From: Bradyrhizobium erythrophlei
Lineage (GTDB): Bacteria; Pseudomonadota; Alphaproteobacteria; Rhizobiales; Xanthobacteraceae
DNA: 64,000 nucleotides
Assembly: GCF_900129425.1 (NCBI RefSeq)
Contig: NZ_LT670817.1
Location: forward strand, 2,480,001-2,544,000
Direction: 5' to 3'
Shown: in pieces, positions 18,201-26,361 of the stretch
Layout of the letters: every line of letters begins with the position of its first letter
How positions within the stretch are numbered: position 1 is the stretch's first letter
Made by a program: the position numbers and the translations under genes
The notes under the pieces: generated by a model
Told to the model about the DNA's origin: nothing
The model's input: only the letters and a program-made list of their open reading frames with translations
Databases searched by the model: none

Positions 18201-18449
18201 GCCGAGGGTCCGAAGACCTATGTCCAGCATCTGATCGCCGCACAAAAGGAACGCGTCTGGAGCCTGATCGAACACGGCGCGATCGTTTATGTCTGCGGCG
18301 ATGGCGGCAAGATGGAGCCCGACGTCAAGGCCGCGCTGGTGGCGATCTATCGTGAACGCAGCGGCGCGGACGCCGCTGCGGGGATGCGCTGGATCGATGA
18401 CCTCGGCACCAAAAATCGCTACGTGCTCGATGTCTGGGCGGGCGGATAA
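15207..18449 (+). CDS. Self-sufficient cytochrome P450-reductase fusion, CYP102 family (P450 BM3-like)
   Basis: A soluble monooxygenase carrying P450 and its diflavin reductase in one chain, 1080 aa. In order: P450 domain with I-helix AGHETTSG at 271-278 and heme-binding FGNGQRACIG at 405-414, with Cys412 as thiolate ligand; linker 470-498 rich in Thr/Ala; FMN-binding flavodoxin domain from about 499 (VLYGSNLGTAEELA); FAD-binding domain with RYYSIS at 859-864; NADPH-binding GPGTGLAPFRGF at 934-945; C-terminal VWAGG with Trp1077 in the usual FAD-stacking place. The ATG at 15207 (MASTNRLSPIPHPPTKP) fits the family N-terminus better than one 14 codons upstream inside repeat DNA. Family members hydroxylate or epoxidise medium- and long-chain fatty acids. 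All key residues look intact. Confidence 0.95.
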   Translation: MASTNRLSPIPHPPTKPVVGNMLSLDSTAPVQNLARLAKELGPIFWLDMMGAPLVIVSGHDLVEELSDEKRFDKAVRGPLRRVRAVAGDGLFTADTNEPNWSKAHNILLQPFGNRAMQSYHPSMVDIADQLVKKWERLNGDEEIDVVHDMTALTLDTIGLCGFDYRFNSFYRRDYHPFVESLVRSLETIMMIRGLPMENWWMQRRRRDLAADVAFMNKMVDEIVAERRKNAEAAEDKKDMLGAMMTGVDRATGEQLDDVNIRYQINTFLIAGHETTSGLLSCALYALLKHPEVLRKAYEEVDRVLGPDIEAKPTYQQVTQLTYITQILKEALRLWPPAPAYGISPLSDETIGGKYKLKKNTFITVLVLALHRDPSVWGPNPDAFDPENFSREAEVARPVNAWKPFGNGQRACIGRGFAMHEAALAIGMILQRFKLIDVNRYQMVLKETLTIKPDGFKIKVRPRTEKDRGAYAGRTTAAAAAVSTSAPAPRTRTRPGHNTPLLVLYGSNLGTAEELATRVADLAEVNGFATRLAPLDDFVGKLPEQGGVLIFCASYNGAPPDNATQFIKWLGSELPKDAFAKVRYAVFGCGNSDWFATYQSIPRFIDERLTAHGASNAYVRGEGDARDDLDGQFEAWFAKLRPLAVKQFGIDSNFDRSADDEPLYRIEPVAPSAVNAIAALGGVAPMKVLDNTELQNKVGANASDRSTRHIEVQLPPGTSYRVGDHLSVVPRNDPALVDAVARRFGFLPADQIRLQVAEGRRAQLPIGDTVSVGRLLTDFVELQQVATRKQIQIMSEHTRCPVTKPKLLAYVGDDAAATDRYRSDILGKRKSVFDLLEEHPACELPFHAYLEMLSLLAPRYYSISSSPSVDPSRCSLTAAVVEGPASSGRGLYKGICSNYLAGRRAGETIHATVRETKAGFRLPDDTSVPIIMIGPGTGLAPFRGFLQQRAALKAKGAPLGPALLFFGCRHPDQDYLYADELKAFAADGIAELHTAFSRAEGPKTYVQHLIAAQKERVWSLIEHGAIVYVCGDGGKMEPDVKAALVAIYRERSGADAAAGMRWIDDLGTKNRYVLDVWAGG

Positions 18450-18463
18450 GCGGATTTTCAATG

Positions 18464-18582
18464 CGTCGTCCCGGCGCAGGCCGGGACTCATACGCCGTGT
18501 CGTCTCGTTCGAGTAACGCTGTTGGGAATCCGCGGCTGATCGCGGATGCCAGGGGTTGGGTCCCGGCGTTCGCCGGGACGAC
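18464..18582. repeat. Dispersed palindromic repeat, family R2 (copy a)
   Basis: Two inverted half-elements, GTCGTCCCGGCGCAGGCCGG at the left and GTTCGCCGGGACGAC at the right, separated by about 80 bp. It follows directly after the CYP102 stop. Similar arms recur at 45463-45557 and 45591-45710. Confidence 0.8.
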
Positions 18583-18719
18583 ATGTTGAGAGGCTGTCGC
18601 GGGGGCATCACTGTCGTTGATCGGCCTTCGAGGAATGGAACTGCCCGATGGCAGCCCTTTCAAAGTCCGTGAGTTCATACCGCATGGTTCGATGCTCCCC
18701 ATGCTGCCGCCGCCCGGCA

Positions 18720-18959
18720 TCATTGTGAGCCGCTGGGCGACGTATTAATGAAGCTGTTGCCCGAAGGGTTGTAGAAGCTGTTAGCTCCCGCAGCCGCGCT
18801 ACCTGCGTTGTTGCTGCTGCTTGTGCCGGAAGGCGCGGCAGTGACACGGCAGGGCGAAGATTTGGAATCACAGCTTTTCTCACGACTGGCCGAGCCACCC
18901 TTGGCAAGTGCCGCTGTGCCGGCAAGCGCCGTCGCCAATCCAATTGCTGCCAATTTCAT
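18720..18959 (-). CDS. Small secreted Ser/Asn/Gly-rich protein
   Basis: 79-residue protein with a clear signal peptide (MKLAAIGLATALAGTAALAK, cleavage near ALA-KG). The mature part is short, polar and low in complexity (SGTSSSNNAGSAAAGANSFY), with two Cys in a SCDSKSSPC segment. AGAGGAGAACGGC precedes the ATG, an excellent ribosome binding site, and supports a real gene. I do not recognise the family; such proteins are common and uncharacterised in Bradyrhizobium. It stands alone on the minus strand between the P450 and the RND operon. Confidence 0.7.
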   Translation of the reverse strand: MKLAAIGLATALAGTAALAKGGSASREKSCDSKSSPCRVTAAPSGTSSSNNAGSAAAGANSFYNPSGNSFINTSPSGSQ

Positions 18960-19365
18960 TGCCGTTCTCCTCTGGTGTTGCAGACTTCTCCTCTCGTGTT
19001 GCAGACAAAGAAAAGCGGAAAAGCGGCTAATCGGCCGGGTATTCCCACCCATATCATCACAATTTTTTCAGTTCAGGTGATCGTCGAATTTGCACTAGAA
19101 CCCTGGTGTGAATGCTGCCGATCGCAACAAAGACCTCGTGCTGAAACACAGTCTCGACGATGAACGGCAAGGGGATCCCGTCAATCCAATTCAACGATCA
19201 CGCACCTGCGTTGGGGCTTTGTTTGGCAGCCGGGTATAGTGGAAGCGGGTTGGGCCTGACGATTCAGAGCCGGTTCGTGCTGCTCCACCCGCTGCCAGGC
19301 GGGGTGCTTCGACGTATCGTCGTTAGCGCTAAACGGTGCGATCTTCAAATTCGGGGCTCTGGCTT
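18960..19365. other. Gene-free stretch upstream of RND operon
   Basis: About 400 bp between the small secreted protein (minus) and the RND genes (plus). It must contain the promoters of both. A 69-codon reading from 19160 to 19369 ends exactly on the next ATG (ATGA) but has no family features, and I do not call it. No regulator gene adjoins the efflux operon. Confidence 0.4.
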
Positions 19366-19383
19366 ATGAGTGCAATCGTTTGA
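19366..19383 (+). promoter_or_regulatory. Five-codon mini-reading frame duplicated from the RND gene start
   Basis: ATGAGTGCAATCGTT followed by TGA encodes MSAIV and stops. The next gene begins TTGAGTGCTATCGTC (LSAIV), starting on the TTG at 19380 that overlaps this stop. The two 14-nt blocks match at 12 positions, so this is an out-of-frame tandem duplication of the gene's own 5' end. Translation of the RND permease would therefore depend on re-initiation at TTG. Confidence 0.55.
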
Positions 19384-22300
19384 GTGCTATCGTCCGGTTA
19401 GCTCTTGCGCGTCCGTACACCTTCGTCGTCATGGCGATCTTGATCGCGATTTTTGGCGTGCGCTCGGCGATTGGCACGCCGACCGATATTTTTCCGAATA
19501 TCAACATCCCGGTCATCTCGGTCATATGGAGCTATACCGGCTTGCCGCCGGACGATATGGCGAACCGCATCGTCTCAATCTACGAACGGTCGCTATCGTC
19601 GACTGTCAATGACATCGAGCATATCGAGTCGCAGTCGCTTTCCGGCTACGGAATCGTTAAAATCTTCTTCCAGCCGACAGTGAACATCAGCGCCGCCGAG
19701 GCGCAGGTTACATCGATATCTCAAACCATCTTGAAGCAACTTCCTAACGGCATCACCCCGCCGTTCCTGCTGGTTTACGACGCTTCAAGCGTTCCGATCA
19801 TCCAACTCGCGTTGTCGAGCGACACCCTCTCCCAGACGGCGCTCAACGATCTTGCCGTGAATTTCGTCAGACCCGCGCTCGCGACGATCCCGGGCGCCCA
19901 GTTGCCAAACGCCTACGGCGGCGCCGCCCGGCAGGTGCAGATCGATCTCGACCAGAACGCGCTGCGCGCCCACAGTCTCTCGGCGACCGACATCGGCAGC
20001 GCGCTCGCCCGGCAGAGCCTGATCACGCCGGTCGGCACCGAAAAGATCGGTTCCTACGAATACACGATCGACCTCAACGATTCTCCAAAAGCCATTGAAG
20101 ATTTCGATAACCTGCCGATTAAAGTGGTCAACGGCGCGGTGGTCTTCATGCGCGACGTCGCCCATGTCCATAACGGTTCGCCACCGCAGACCAACGTCGT
20201 GCAGTCGGATGGCCGCAAGGGCGTGCTGATGTCGGTGCTGAAGATCGGCTCCGCTTCGACCCTCGACATCATCGCGGCCGTAAAAGCGCGCTTGCCGGCC
20301 ATTCAGGCTACGCTTCCCGAGGGGGTCAATCTCACATATGTCGCCGATCAGTCGGGCTTCGTCAAATCCTCCGTCGCTGCCGTCGTGCGCGAAGGACTTA
20401 TTGCGGCCGCGCTGACGGGCTTCATGATCCTGGTCTTTCTCGGCAGTTGGCGCTCGACCTTCATCATCACCGTTTCGATACCGCTGGCGGTGCTTAGCTC
20501 GCTGATCGTGCTTTCGGCGCTTGGCCAGACCATCAATGTGATGACGCTCGGCGGTTTGGCGCTCGCGGTCGGTATTCTGGTCGACGATGCGACGGTCACC
20601 ATCGAAAACATCAATCGCCACATGGAGGAGCAGGGCGAAGATATCCTGACGGCCATCACCCACGGCGCGCAGGAAATCATGGCCCCGGCGACGATCGCGC
20701 TGCTTTGCATCTGCATCGCTTTCGTACCGCTGCTTTCGCTTGGCGGGGTCGCCGGTTATCTGTTCCGACCGTTGGCGATGGCGGTTGTGTTCGCGATGAT
20801 CGCCTCTTACATTTTGACCTATACGCTGGTGCCGACGATGGCGCATTTTCTCCTGCGCAACCAGCACCATCATTCGTCTCCCTCGGAAGATGGCGGACCG
20901 TCGCCGAAAGGCTTTTTCGCCCGCTTCCAACATGGGTTCGAACATTATTTCGAACGATTGCGGCAAGGCTATCTGGGCTTGCTGGAATTGGCGCTGCAGC
21001 ATCGTTTCTGGTTCGCCGGCGGCTTCCTCTGCGTAGCCTTGGCGTCGCTCGGCCTCGCTCCGTTCCTTGGGCAGGATTTCTTCCCCTCGATCGATGCCGG
21101 AACGATCAGAATTCACATGCGCGCACCAACCGGAACGAGAATCGAGGAAACGACGCGCCTGACCGATCAGGTCGAACAGAAAATCCGCGCGCTGATGCCG
21201 CCTGATCGGATAGCGAGCATCGTCGACAATATTGGTTTGCCGAACAGCGGCATCAATATTTCATATGGAAGTTCCGGCACGATCGGCGTCTTCGATGCCG
21301 ACATATCGGTCAGCTTGAATGAAGGGAAGACCGCCACGGACGTCTATGTGAAGACTCTGCGCGAGAAGCTGCCGGCGGCTTTTCCTGGCACAACTTTCTC
21401 ATTCCTTCCCGCTGACATCGTCACCCAGATCCTCAATTTTGGCTCGCCGGCGCCGCTCGATGTTCAGATCGCCGGCGCCGACCTCAACGCCAGCCGCGCC
21501 TTCGCGAACAAGCTGTTTGCGAAGATCCGCTACATCCCGGGCGTTGCGGATCCCCGCATCCAGGAGCAATTCCAGAACCCCTCGCTGAAAGTCGATTTCA
21601 ATCGCGAACTCGCCGGCGTCGTCGGGTTGACGGAAAGCGATGCCGCTGCGGCCATTCAGGCGACGCTGTCGGGCAGCACGCAGACGGCGCCAACCTACTG
21701 GCTGAACCCGGCAAATGGCGTGTCCTATCCGGTTTCCGTCCAAACGCCGCAATATGGCATCGACACGCTGGGAGAACTCAAGAACCTGCCGTTGGCCGCC
21801 GCTCAGTCCACCCAATTGCTGGGAGGCCTCGCAACCTTCTCGCCCGAGCCACTCGATGCGGTCGTTTCACACTACGATATCAGGCCTGTCGTCAACATCT
21901 ATGCGACGGCGCAAGGCCGGGATCTTGGCAGCGTCGCCGCCGATGTGCAGAAAATCGTCGACGATTCCCGCGCGGACCTGCCCAAAGGTTCGACCGTCAC
22001 GATCCGGGGTCAGGCGGGCACCATGACGGATGCTTACAGGCAGTTGTTTATCGGTTTGGCCATGTCGATCCTCCTGATCTATCTGCTGATCGTCGTCAAT
22101 TTCCAGTCCTGGATCGATCCTTTCGTTATCATCATGGCGCTTCCGGCGGCTCTGGCCGGCATCGTCTGGATGCTGTTCCTCACCTTTACGACCCTGTCCG
22201 TGCCCGCTCTCACCGGCGCGATCATGTGCATGGGCGTCGCCACGGCCAACAGCATTCTGGTCGTCAGCTTCGCACGCGAGCGGCTCTCTGAAGGCAAAGA

Positions 22301-22565
22301 CGCGCTGACCGCCGCGCTGGAAGCGGGCGTCACGCGATTCAGGCCCGTGATCATGACGGCCTTGGCCATGATCATCGGCATGGCGCCGATGGCGATCGAA
22401 CCCGGACAGAACTCGCCTCTCGGCCGCGCAGTCATCGGTGGCCTGCTTTTTGCTACTTTCGCGACGCTGGTGTTCGTGCCGGTTTTGTTCAGCATCGCCC
22501 ATGGACGCCAACCACGTCCCGTCGAGGCCGCCGATCCGGCCGCCGGCGCGCCTTCCCACGCCTAA
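19380..22565 (+). CDS. RND family efflux transporter permease
   Basis: 1061-residue inner-membrane proton-drug antiporter of the RND superfamily. The N-terminal helix (FVVMAILIAIFGVRSAIGTP) leads into periplasmic motif DIFPNINIPVISVIWSYTG. TM4 carries the paired acidic residues VGILVDDATVTIEN needed for proton relay, and the second half has FFPSIDAGTIRIHMRAPTGT. A second transmembrane block lies near the C-terminus. The start is a TTG just after a five-codon duplicate. The adaptor follows 12 bp downstream; no outer-membrane factor gene is present, so it may recruit a TolC-type protein encoded elsewhere. Substrates are unknown. Confidence 0.93.
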   Translation: MSAIVRLALARPYTFVVMAILIAIFGVRSAIGTPTDIFPNINIPVISVIWSYTGLPPDDMANRIVSIYERSLSSTVNDIEHIESQSLSGYGIVKIFFQPTVNISAAEAQVTSISQTILKQLPNGITPPFLLVYDASSVPIIQLALSSDTLSQTALNDLAVNFVRPALATIPGAQLPNAYGGAARQVQIDLDQNALRAHSLSATDIGSALARQSLITPVGTEKIGSYEYTIDLNDSPKAIEDFDNLPIKVVNGAVVFMRDVAHVHNGSPPQTNVVQSDGRKGVLMSVLKIGSASTLDIIAAVKARLPAIQATLPEGVNLTYVADQSGFVKSSVAAVVREGLIAAALTGFMILVFLGSWRSTFIITVSIPLAVLSSLIVLSALGQTINVMTLGGLALAVGILVDDATVTIENINRHMEEQGEDILTAITHGAQEIMAPATIALLCICIAFVPLLSLGGVAGYLFRPLAMAVVFAMIASYILTYTLVPTMAHFLLRNQHHHSSPSEDGGPSPKGFFARFQHGFEHYFERLRQGYLGLLELALQHRFWFAGGFLCVALASLGLAPFLGQDFFPSIDAGTIRIHMRAPTGTRIEETTRLTDQVEQKIRALMPPDRIASIVDNIGLPNSGINISYGSSGTIGVFDADISVSLNEGKTATDVYVKTLREKLPAAFPGTTFSFLPADIVTQILNFGSPAPLDVQIAGADLNASRAFANKLFAKIRYIPGVADPRIQEQFQNPSLKVDFNRELAGVVGLTESDAAAAIQATLSGSTQTAPTYWLNPANGVSYPVSVQTPQYGIDTLGELKNLPLAAAQSTQLLGGLATFSPEPLDAVVSHYDIRPVVNIYATAQGRDLGSVAADVQKIVDDSRADLPKGSTVTIRGQAGTMTDAYRQLFIGLAMSILLIYLLIVVNFQSWIDPFVIIMALPAALAGIVWMLFLTFTTLSVPALTGAIMCMGVATANSILVVSFARERLSEGKDALTAALEAGVTRFRPVIMTALAMIIGMAPMAIEPGQNSPLGRAVIGGLLFATFATLVFVPVLFSIAHGRQPRPVEAADPAAGAPSHA

Positions 22566-22577
22566 CCTGGAGCACTC

Positions 22578-23804
22578 ATGTCTTCCGAATCCTCCGCCCG
22601 TCGCCGCGCCAGGCCGCGCCGGATCTTGTTTTTGCTGGGCTTCGTTGCGGTTTGCGCGATCTCTCTGGCCGCGTTCGGTATCCTCGATCGCGCCAGGGGC
22701 AAGCAGGAGGTCAAAGCCTGGACCGACGAGCAAGCGATTCCGACCGTGCGTCTGGTTCAAGCTGAACCCGGTCCGCCGGAACAGTCGTTGCTGCTGCCGG
22801 GAAACGTCAGCGCCTTCAATAGCAGTTCGCTGTTCGCCCGCGCCAGCGGCTACGTGACCGCCTGGCATAGCGATATCGGCGCGCATTTGAAGAAGGGCGA
22901 CGTGCTTGTGACGATCTCGGCGCCCGATCTCGACCAGCAACTTGAAGAGGCGAAGGCGCAGCTCGTCCAATTGCAGGCCGCCGTCGAGCAGGCGCAGGCG
23001 AACGCTGATCTCGGCCAGGTGACCAACGGGCGGACGGCGCGGCTCGTCGCTCAGGGGTGGTCGACCTTGGAACAGGGTGACACTGATCGCTTGACGGCGG
23101 CCTCGCGGAACGCGGCGTTGGCGGTCGCCAAAGCGAATGTGAGGGCCCAGCAGGCTGTGGTCAACAGGCTCCAGGAGCTGTCCGGCTTCGAACAGATCAA
23201 GGCGCCCTTCGACGGCGTCGTCACGGCACGCAACGTCAATATCGGCGATCTCCTCAACGCCGGCGGTACGTCGGGGAGGGCCCTCTACCAGGTCGCCGAC
23301 ATCCATCGCATGCGCATTTTTGTGAATGTCCCGCAAGCGTTCCTTGGCGACCTCAAGCCTGGCGTCAAGGCGACGCTGCATCTGCCCGGGCAGCAGGAGA
23401 CTTTCGAGGCGGAGCTGACGTCGACCTCAAATGCGCTGGAGGAAACCTCCCGCACCGCCCTGATCGAGCTGCAGGCAGACAATCCCGACGGGAAGCTGTG
23501 GCCCGGCGCCTTCACGGAGGTACAGTTCCACATTCCCTCCGACCCCGGCACGTTGCGCATTCCGTCCACGGCGCTGATTTTCGGGACAAATGGAATGCGC
23601 GTGGCTGCAGTCGACGCCAACAACAAGGTCGTTCTAAAACCCGTGCGACTGGGCCGCGATCTCGGCAACCGCGTCGAGATTCAATCCGGTCTGTCCTTAA
23701 CCGATCGGCTGATCGACAATCCGCAAGAATCGATAGAAGCGGGCGCTATTGTCCGTATCGCTGGCTCAGACGTGAAAAGACCAAAGCTCGCCGCCGCAGA
23801 ATGA
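22578..23804 (+). CDS. RND efflux periplasmic adaptor (membrane fusion protein)
   Basis: 408-residue adaptor linking the RND permease to an outer-membrane channel. It has an N-terminal membrane anchor (RILFLLGFVAVCAISLAAFG). A barrel-sandwich lipoyl half-motif (ARASGYVTAWHSDIGAHLKK) follows. The coiled-coil hairpin lies about residues 120-210 (LEEAKAQLVQLQAAVEQAQA), and the second lipoyl half reads FEQIKAPFDGVVTARNVNIG. The beta-barrel and membrane-proximal domains follow. It begins 12 bp after the permease stop in one operon. The permease-first order is less common than adaptor-first but well known. Confidence 0.92.
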   Translation: MSSESSARRRARPRRILFLLGFVAVCAISLAAFGILDRARGKQEVKAWTDEQAIPTVRLVQAEPGPPEQSLLLPGNVSAFNSSSLFARASGYVTAWHSDIGAHLKKGDVLVTISAPDLDQQLEEAKAQLVQLQAAVEQAQANADLGQVTNGRTARLVAQGWSTLEQGDTDRLTAASRNAALAVAKANVRAQQAVVNRLQELSGFEQIKAPFDGVVTARNVNIGDLLNAGGTSGRALYQVADIHRMRIFVNVPQAFLGDLKPGVKATLHLPGQQETFEAELTSTSNALEETSRTALIELQADNPDGKLWPGAFTEVQFHIPSDPGTLRIPSTALIFGTNGMRVAAVDANNKVVLKPVRLGRDLGNRVEIQSGLSLTDRLIDNPQESIEAGAIVRIAGSDVKRPKLAAAE

Positions 23805-24069
23805 GCCGCCCGTCGCATCTACGACGCGCGGTAATGATCATTCGCGAGTGCCGATCAGGATCGGGCTTCCGGCTACGACCCCAAGTCTCCAGCGGGAGAT
23901 GACGCAACCCCGGGTCACTGCCGCCACCGCTGCACAGGACAATTAATCGTCGCCGTATTGTGCGACCAGCGACGCGATCACGCCTCATTTTCGTTCAGGT
24001 CCGGCATTTTTCAGGTTTCACGAATAAAGGTCGCCTTCTCCGGGTCAGGTGGGTAGGGAGGATCGGACC

Positions 24070-24240
24070 ATGCCTGAGGACCACGACTGGAAAGAACGTC
24101 GAGATCGGGTAGAGCGCTACCGAATTCTAGCACAAGAGACTACGGACCCAATTGCGGCTCGTTTGCTCCGCGATATCGTTCTGGACCTGGAAGCCGAGTT
24201 GGAGGGATCTTTGCAAGGTGCCGGCCTTGATGCTGCATGA
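24070..24240 (+). CDS. Small charged hypothetical protein
   Basis: 56-residue protein, highly charged and probably helical (DWKERRDRVERYRILAQETT), with no signal peptide or membrane segment. The ATG at 24070 follows a strong ribosome binding site (GGGAGGATCGG), which decides it over an ATG seven codons upstream. It resembles in style the short coiled-coil proteins frequent in Bradyrhizobium genomes; no function known. It stands alone, with a weak hairpin and T-run (24275-24294) soon after its stop. Confidence 0.55.
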   Translation: MPEDHDWKERRDRVERYRILAQETTDPIAARLLRDIVLDLEAELEGSLQGAGLDAA

Positions 24241-24742
24241 GCGTCGATGGCCAAACCGACGCGACTGGACCCGGAAGGGACATTGCCCCTTTTTAGTTCG
24301 GTCTGCCCGCAATTGAAGTCGAGCCCACGATGGGCAGTTCATCGCCCAGCGTACCTCTAATGCGGGCAAGCTGCATCTGATCGCAGCGGGTCAAGTCTGC
24401 TGACCTTCCAAAGCACACGCCTGCCAGCTCAAATCGATTCCGAATGCATTGAGTGATGTCCTCGTACTGATTTTTGGAGTGAGCGATCGAGACAAGTCAG
24501 GTCACGGGGATGTTATGGAAGTTTGCTCGTCACGCGTTTCGTTTTCGATCTTTTGCCGTATTGTTGTGCAGCCTAGTTTACGTCAAGACTGAACGCGGGA
24601 GCAGCCCGGCATTCTGAGCAGCGCGGCTGGCTCCAGGTTGAATTCGACCTCGAGCCAGCGCAGCTTGTTGAACGAAGCGCTCGCCGGAAGTTCGTGCCGT
24701 CTTCCGATGACTTCTCAACACAAACTCTGACAGGAGAACGCA
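24241..24742. other. Gene-free stretch
   Basis: About 500 bp without a supported gene. The first 50 bp hold a short stem (AAGGG/CCCTT) followed by TTTTTA, perhaps a weak terminator for the small gene upstream. The last 20 bp carry the ribosome binding site CAGGAG of the next gene. Nothing else recognised. Confidence 0.4.
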
Positions 24743-25312
24743 ATGGCACGGCTGCCAGTGATTGCTGCAGCAGTTCTCGCGATTGCTGCATCTGCCCCAG
24801 TGATTTGCACGACAACAAGCCCAGCATCAGCTCAGGGATGGCGCGACAGAGATGGCGATACGGACCGCGATCTGCGCGATCTCCTCAGGGACAGGATACG
24901 GACGCGGCAGGATCTGCGGGATCTCATCGTCGACCTTATTCAAGACCGGCAGGACATGCGGGGGCGCCTCCGCGAGCGCATCGCCGAGCGGCGCGGTGGT
25001 GGAGAGGAGGGAGACTACCGCAACCGAGATGAAGACGAGGATGGTGGAGGCTGGCGCGGGCGCATGCGCGAGCGGATCGGCGAGCGCTTCGCCGAGCGGC
25101 ACGGCGGCGGCGAGGAGGGAGGCTGCCGAAACCGGGATGAAGACGAGGACGGTGGAGGCTGGCACGAGCGCCTCCGCGAGCGGATCGGCGAGCGCATCGC
25201 CGAGCGGCGCCGTGGTGGCGAGGAGGGAGATTGCTATTTCCTCACCCGGAGCTTGCGGGCCCAGGATGGGGATTTGCTCGTCATCGTTCGCCGGCGCGTG
25301 TGTCGCGACTGA
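24743..25312 (+). CDS. Exported Arg/Glu/Asp-rich tandem-repeat protein
   Basis: 189-residue protein. A signal peptide (residues 1-31, ending SPASAQ) is followed by charged helices rich in DLRDLLRDRIR. Then come two and a half tandem units: 75-106 (32 aa), 107-142 (36 aa) and 143-164 (partial). Each has the plan RxRERIxER...GGGEEG...RNRDEDEDGGGW. The unique C-terminus CYFLTRSLRAQDGDLLVIVR may be a small folded domain. CAGGAGAACGCA precedes the ATG. The repeats are near-identical in DNA, so they arose recently or are kept by gene conversion. No family is recognised. The next gene encodes another small exported protein. Confidence 0.75.
   Translation: MARLPVIAAAVLAIAASAPVICTTTSPASAQGWRDRDGDTDRDLRDLLRDRIRTRQDLRDLIVDLIQDRQDMRGRLRERIAERRGGGEEGDYRNRDEDEDGGGWRGRMRERIGERFAERHGGGEEGGCRNRDEDEDGGGWHERLRERIGERIAERRRGGEEGDCYFLTRSLRAQDGDLLVIVRRRVCRD
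24965..25234 (+). repeat. In-frame coding tandem repeat
   Basis: Two and a half direct repeats of 96 and 108 nt starting at 24965, 25061 and 25169, all inside the Arg/Glu-rich gene. The units differ mainly by a 12-nt insertion (extra IGER) in the second and third. Because units are multiples of three, expansion or loss keeps the frame open. Confidence 0.8.
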
Positions 25313-25471
25313 GCATGGTCCCGAAACGGCCTGCTCTGATTGATCGCGCTTGGCGTCGGTGTTCGAAAAACATCATGCTCCTGCAATGAGCCAGAGCGGG
25401 ATGACGATCGGACGAAAGTCATCTCGCTTTTAGGTAATGCAACTCAACTTGCTCAAAAGTGGAGACCTCCG

Positions 25472-25813
25472 ATGAACAGGGCCTTTGTCATCACGGCGGT
25501 ACTTATGCTTAGCCCGTTCCCCGCCTTCAGCCAGAACGCCCCCGGCGGCGAGGGGCATGACTCTTCCTACTCCCGAAAGGATCGTGATCTGGAGGATATC
25601 CTCCGCGATATCGGCGACCGCGGTCGTGAGGGGTCGCGCCGCGGCGGCGCCTCCTTCTTCTTGCGCAACGGCGACGCGATGATAGCCGTACGCTGCGACC
25701 CGCAGGACTCCATGAAATCATGCGTCGATTCCACTCTCACCCTGTTGGACCGGGCCCGATCGATGCAGCCGTCAGGCGGCACGCCCGGGGGGCAGCAGCC
25801 TTCGTCCCGATGA
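25472..25813 (+). CDS. Small exported hypothetical protein
   Basis: 113-residue protein with a signal peptide (MNRAFVITAVLMLSPFPAFS, cleavage near FSQ-NA). The mature part has a charged stretch (DRDLEDILRDIGDRGREGSR), a compact segment FFLRNGDAMIAVRCDPQDSM with two Cys, and a disordered Gly/Pro/Gln tail. TGGAGACCTCCG precedes the ATG at 25472, giving a good ribosome binding site. The FFLRNGDAMIAVR segment recalls the C-terminus of the preceding repeat protein (YFLTRSLRAQDGDLLVIVRR), which hints at a shared module. No known function. Confidence 0.7.
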   Translation: MNRAFVITAVLMLSPFPAFSQNAPGGEGHDSSYSRKDRDLEDILRDIGDRGREGSRRGGASFFLRNGDAMIAVRCDPQDSMKSCVDSTLTLLDRARSMQPSGGTPGGQQPSSR

Positions 25814-26361
25814 CGGTCTGGACAGTGTGGCTCGGTCTGCCGACGGCTCGGTCGCTGTAGGCTTGGATTCCCAAGCGGCATCGCGTTGTTCTGATCGGCG
25901 ACGCCGCGTTGGCGGCCCCACCATGCGGGTCTAATCGGCTGCGGCATGTTCCTCCCATGCCTTAACTCTCGCCTCGCTCCGCAGTCGCCGGGCGAGGCAT
26001 TTTCTCTCGTCGCTGCTGCAGACTGCTTGTTGGAAAATGGAAAAGTTCCGGCAATAGTCGCCCCGCTTTCGACAAACGAAAAATGCAAAAACAACTGTCT
26101 GTGAAGTCAGCTCCAATTCAACTTCTGATAACGTCACGGCCTTGGCGATAAAGGCCTGACTGCACAACAACCAAAAACTGAATAGAAGCAGGAGGCGTGA
26201 GCAAAACGGACTGTCGAACAGATCGTGCAATGAAGTCTGTCAGTCTTCCTGACACGATGAGCGCGTGCGGGAAGTTGAAGCGGTTGATGCGGGCGAATGG
26301 AAGCATGTTCCGGCTTGCACCGAACCAGACATCAGTAGCTTAAGAAGAGCGAGAAACGATC
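25814..26361. other. Gene-free stretch upstream of the molybdenum hydroxylase genes
   Basis: About 550 bp, moderately AT-richer towards 26050-26350, with no supported gene on either strand. It should include the promoter of the molybdenum hydroxylase genes. No operator or riboswitch fold could be recognised by eye. Confidence 0.4.

Noticed and set aside
19160..19369. 69-codon reading ending on the RND leader ATG
   Set aside because: No ribosome binding site, no recognisable composition or export signal; the ATGA overlap alone is weak evidence.
24275..24294. Rho-independent terminator after the 56-aa gene
   Set aside because: The stem is only 5 bp and imperfectly placed; noted in the gene-free stretch but not called.
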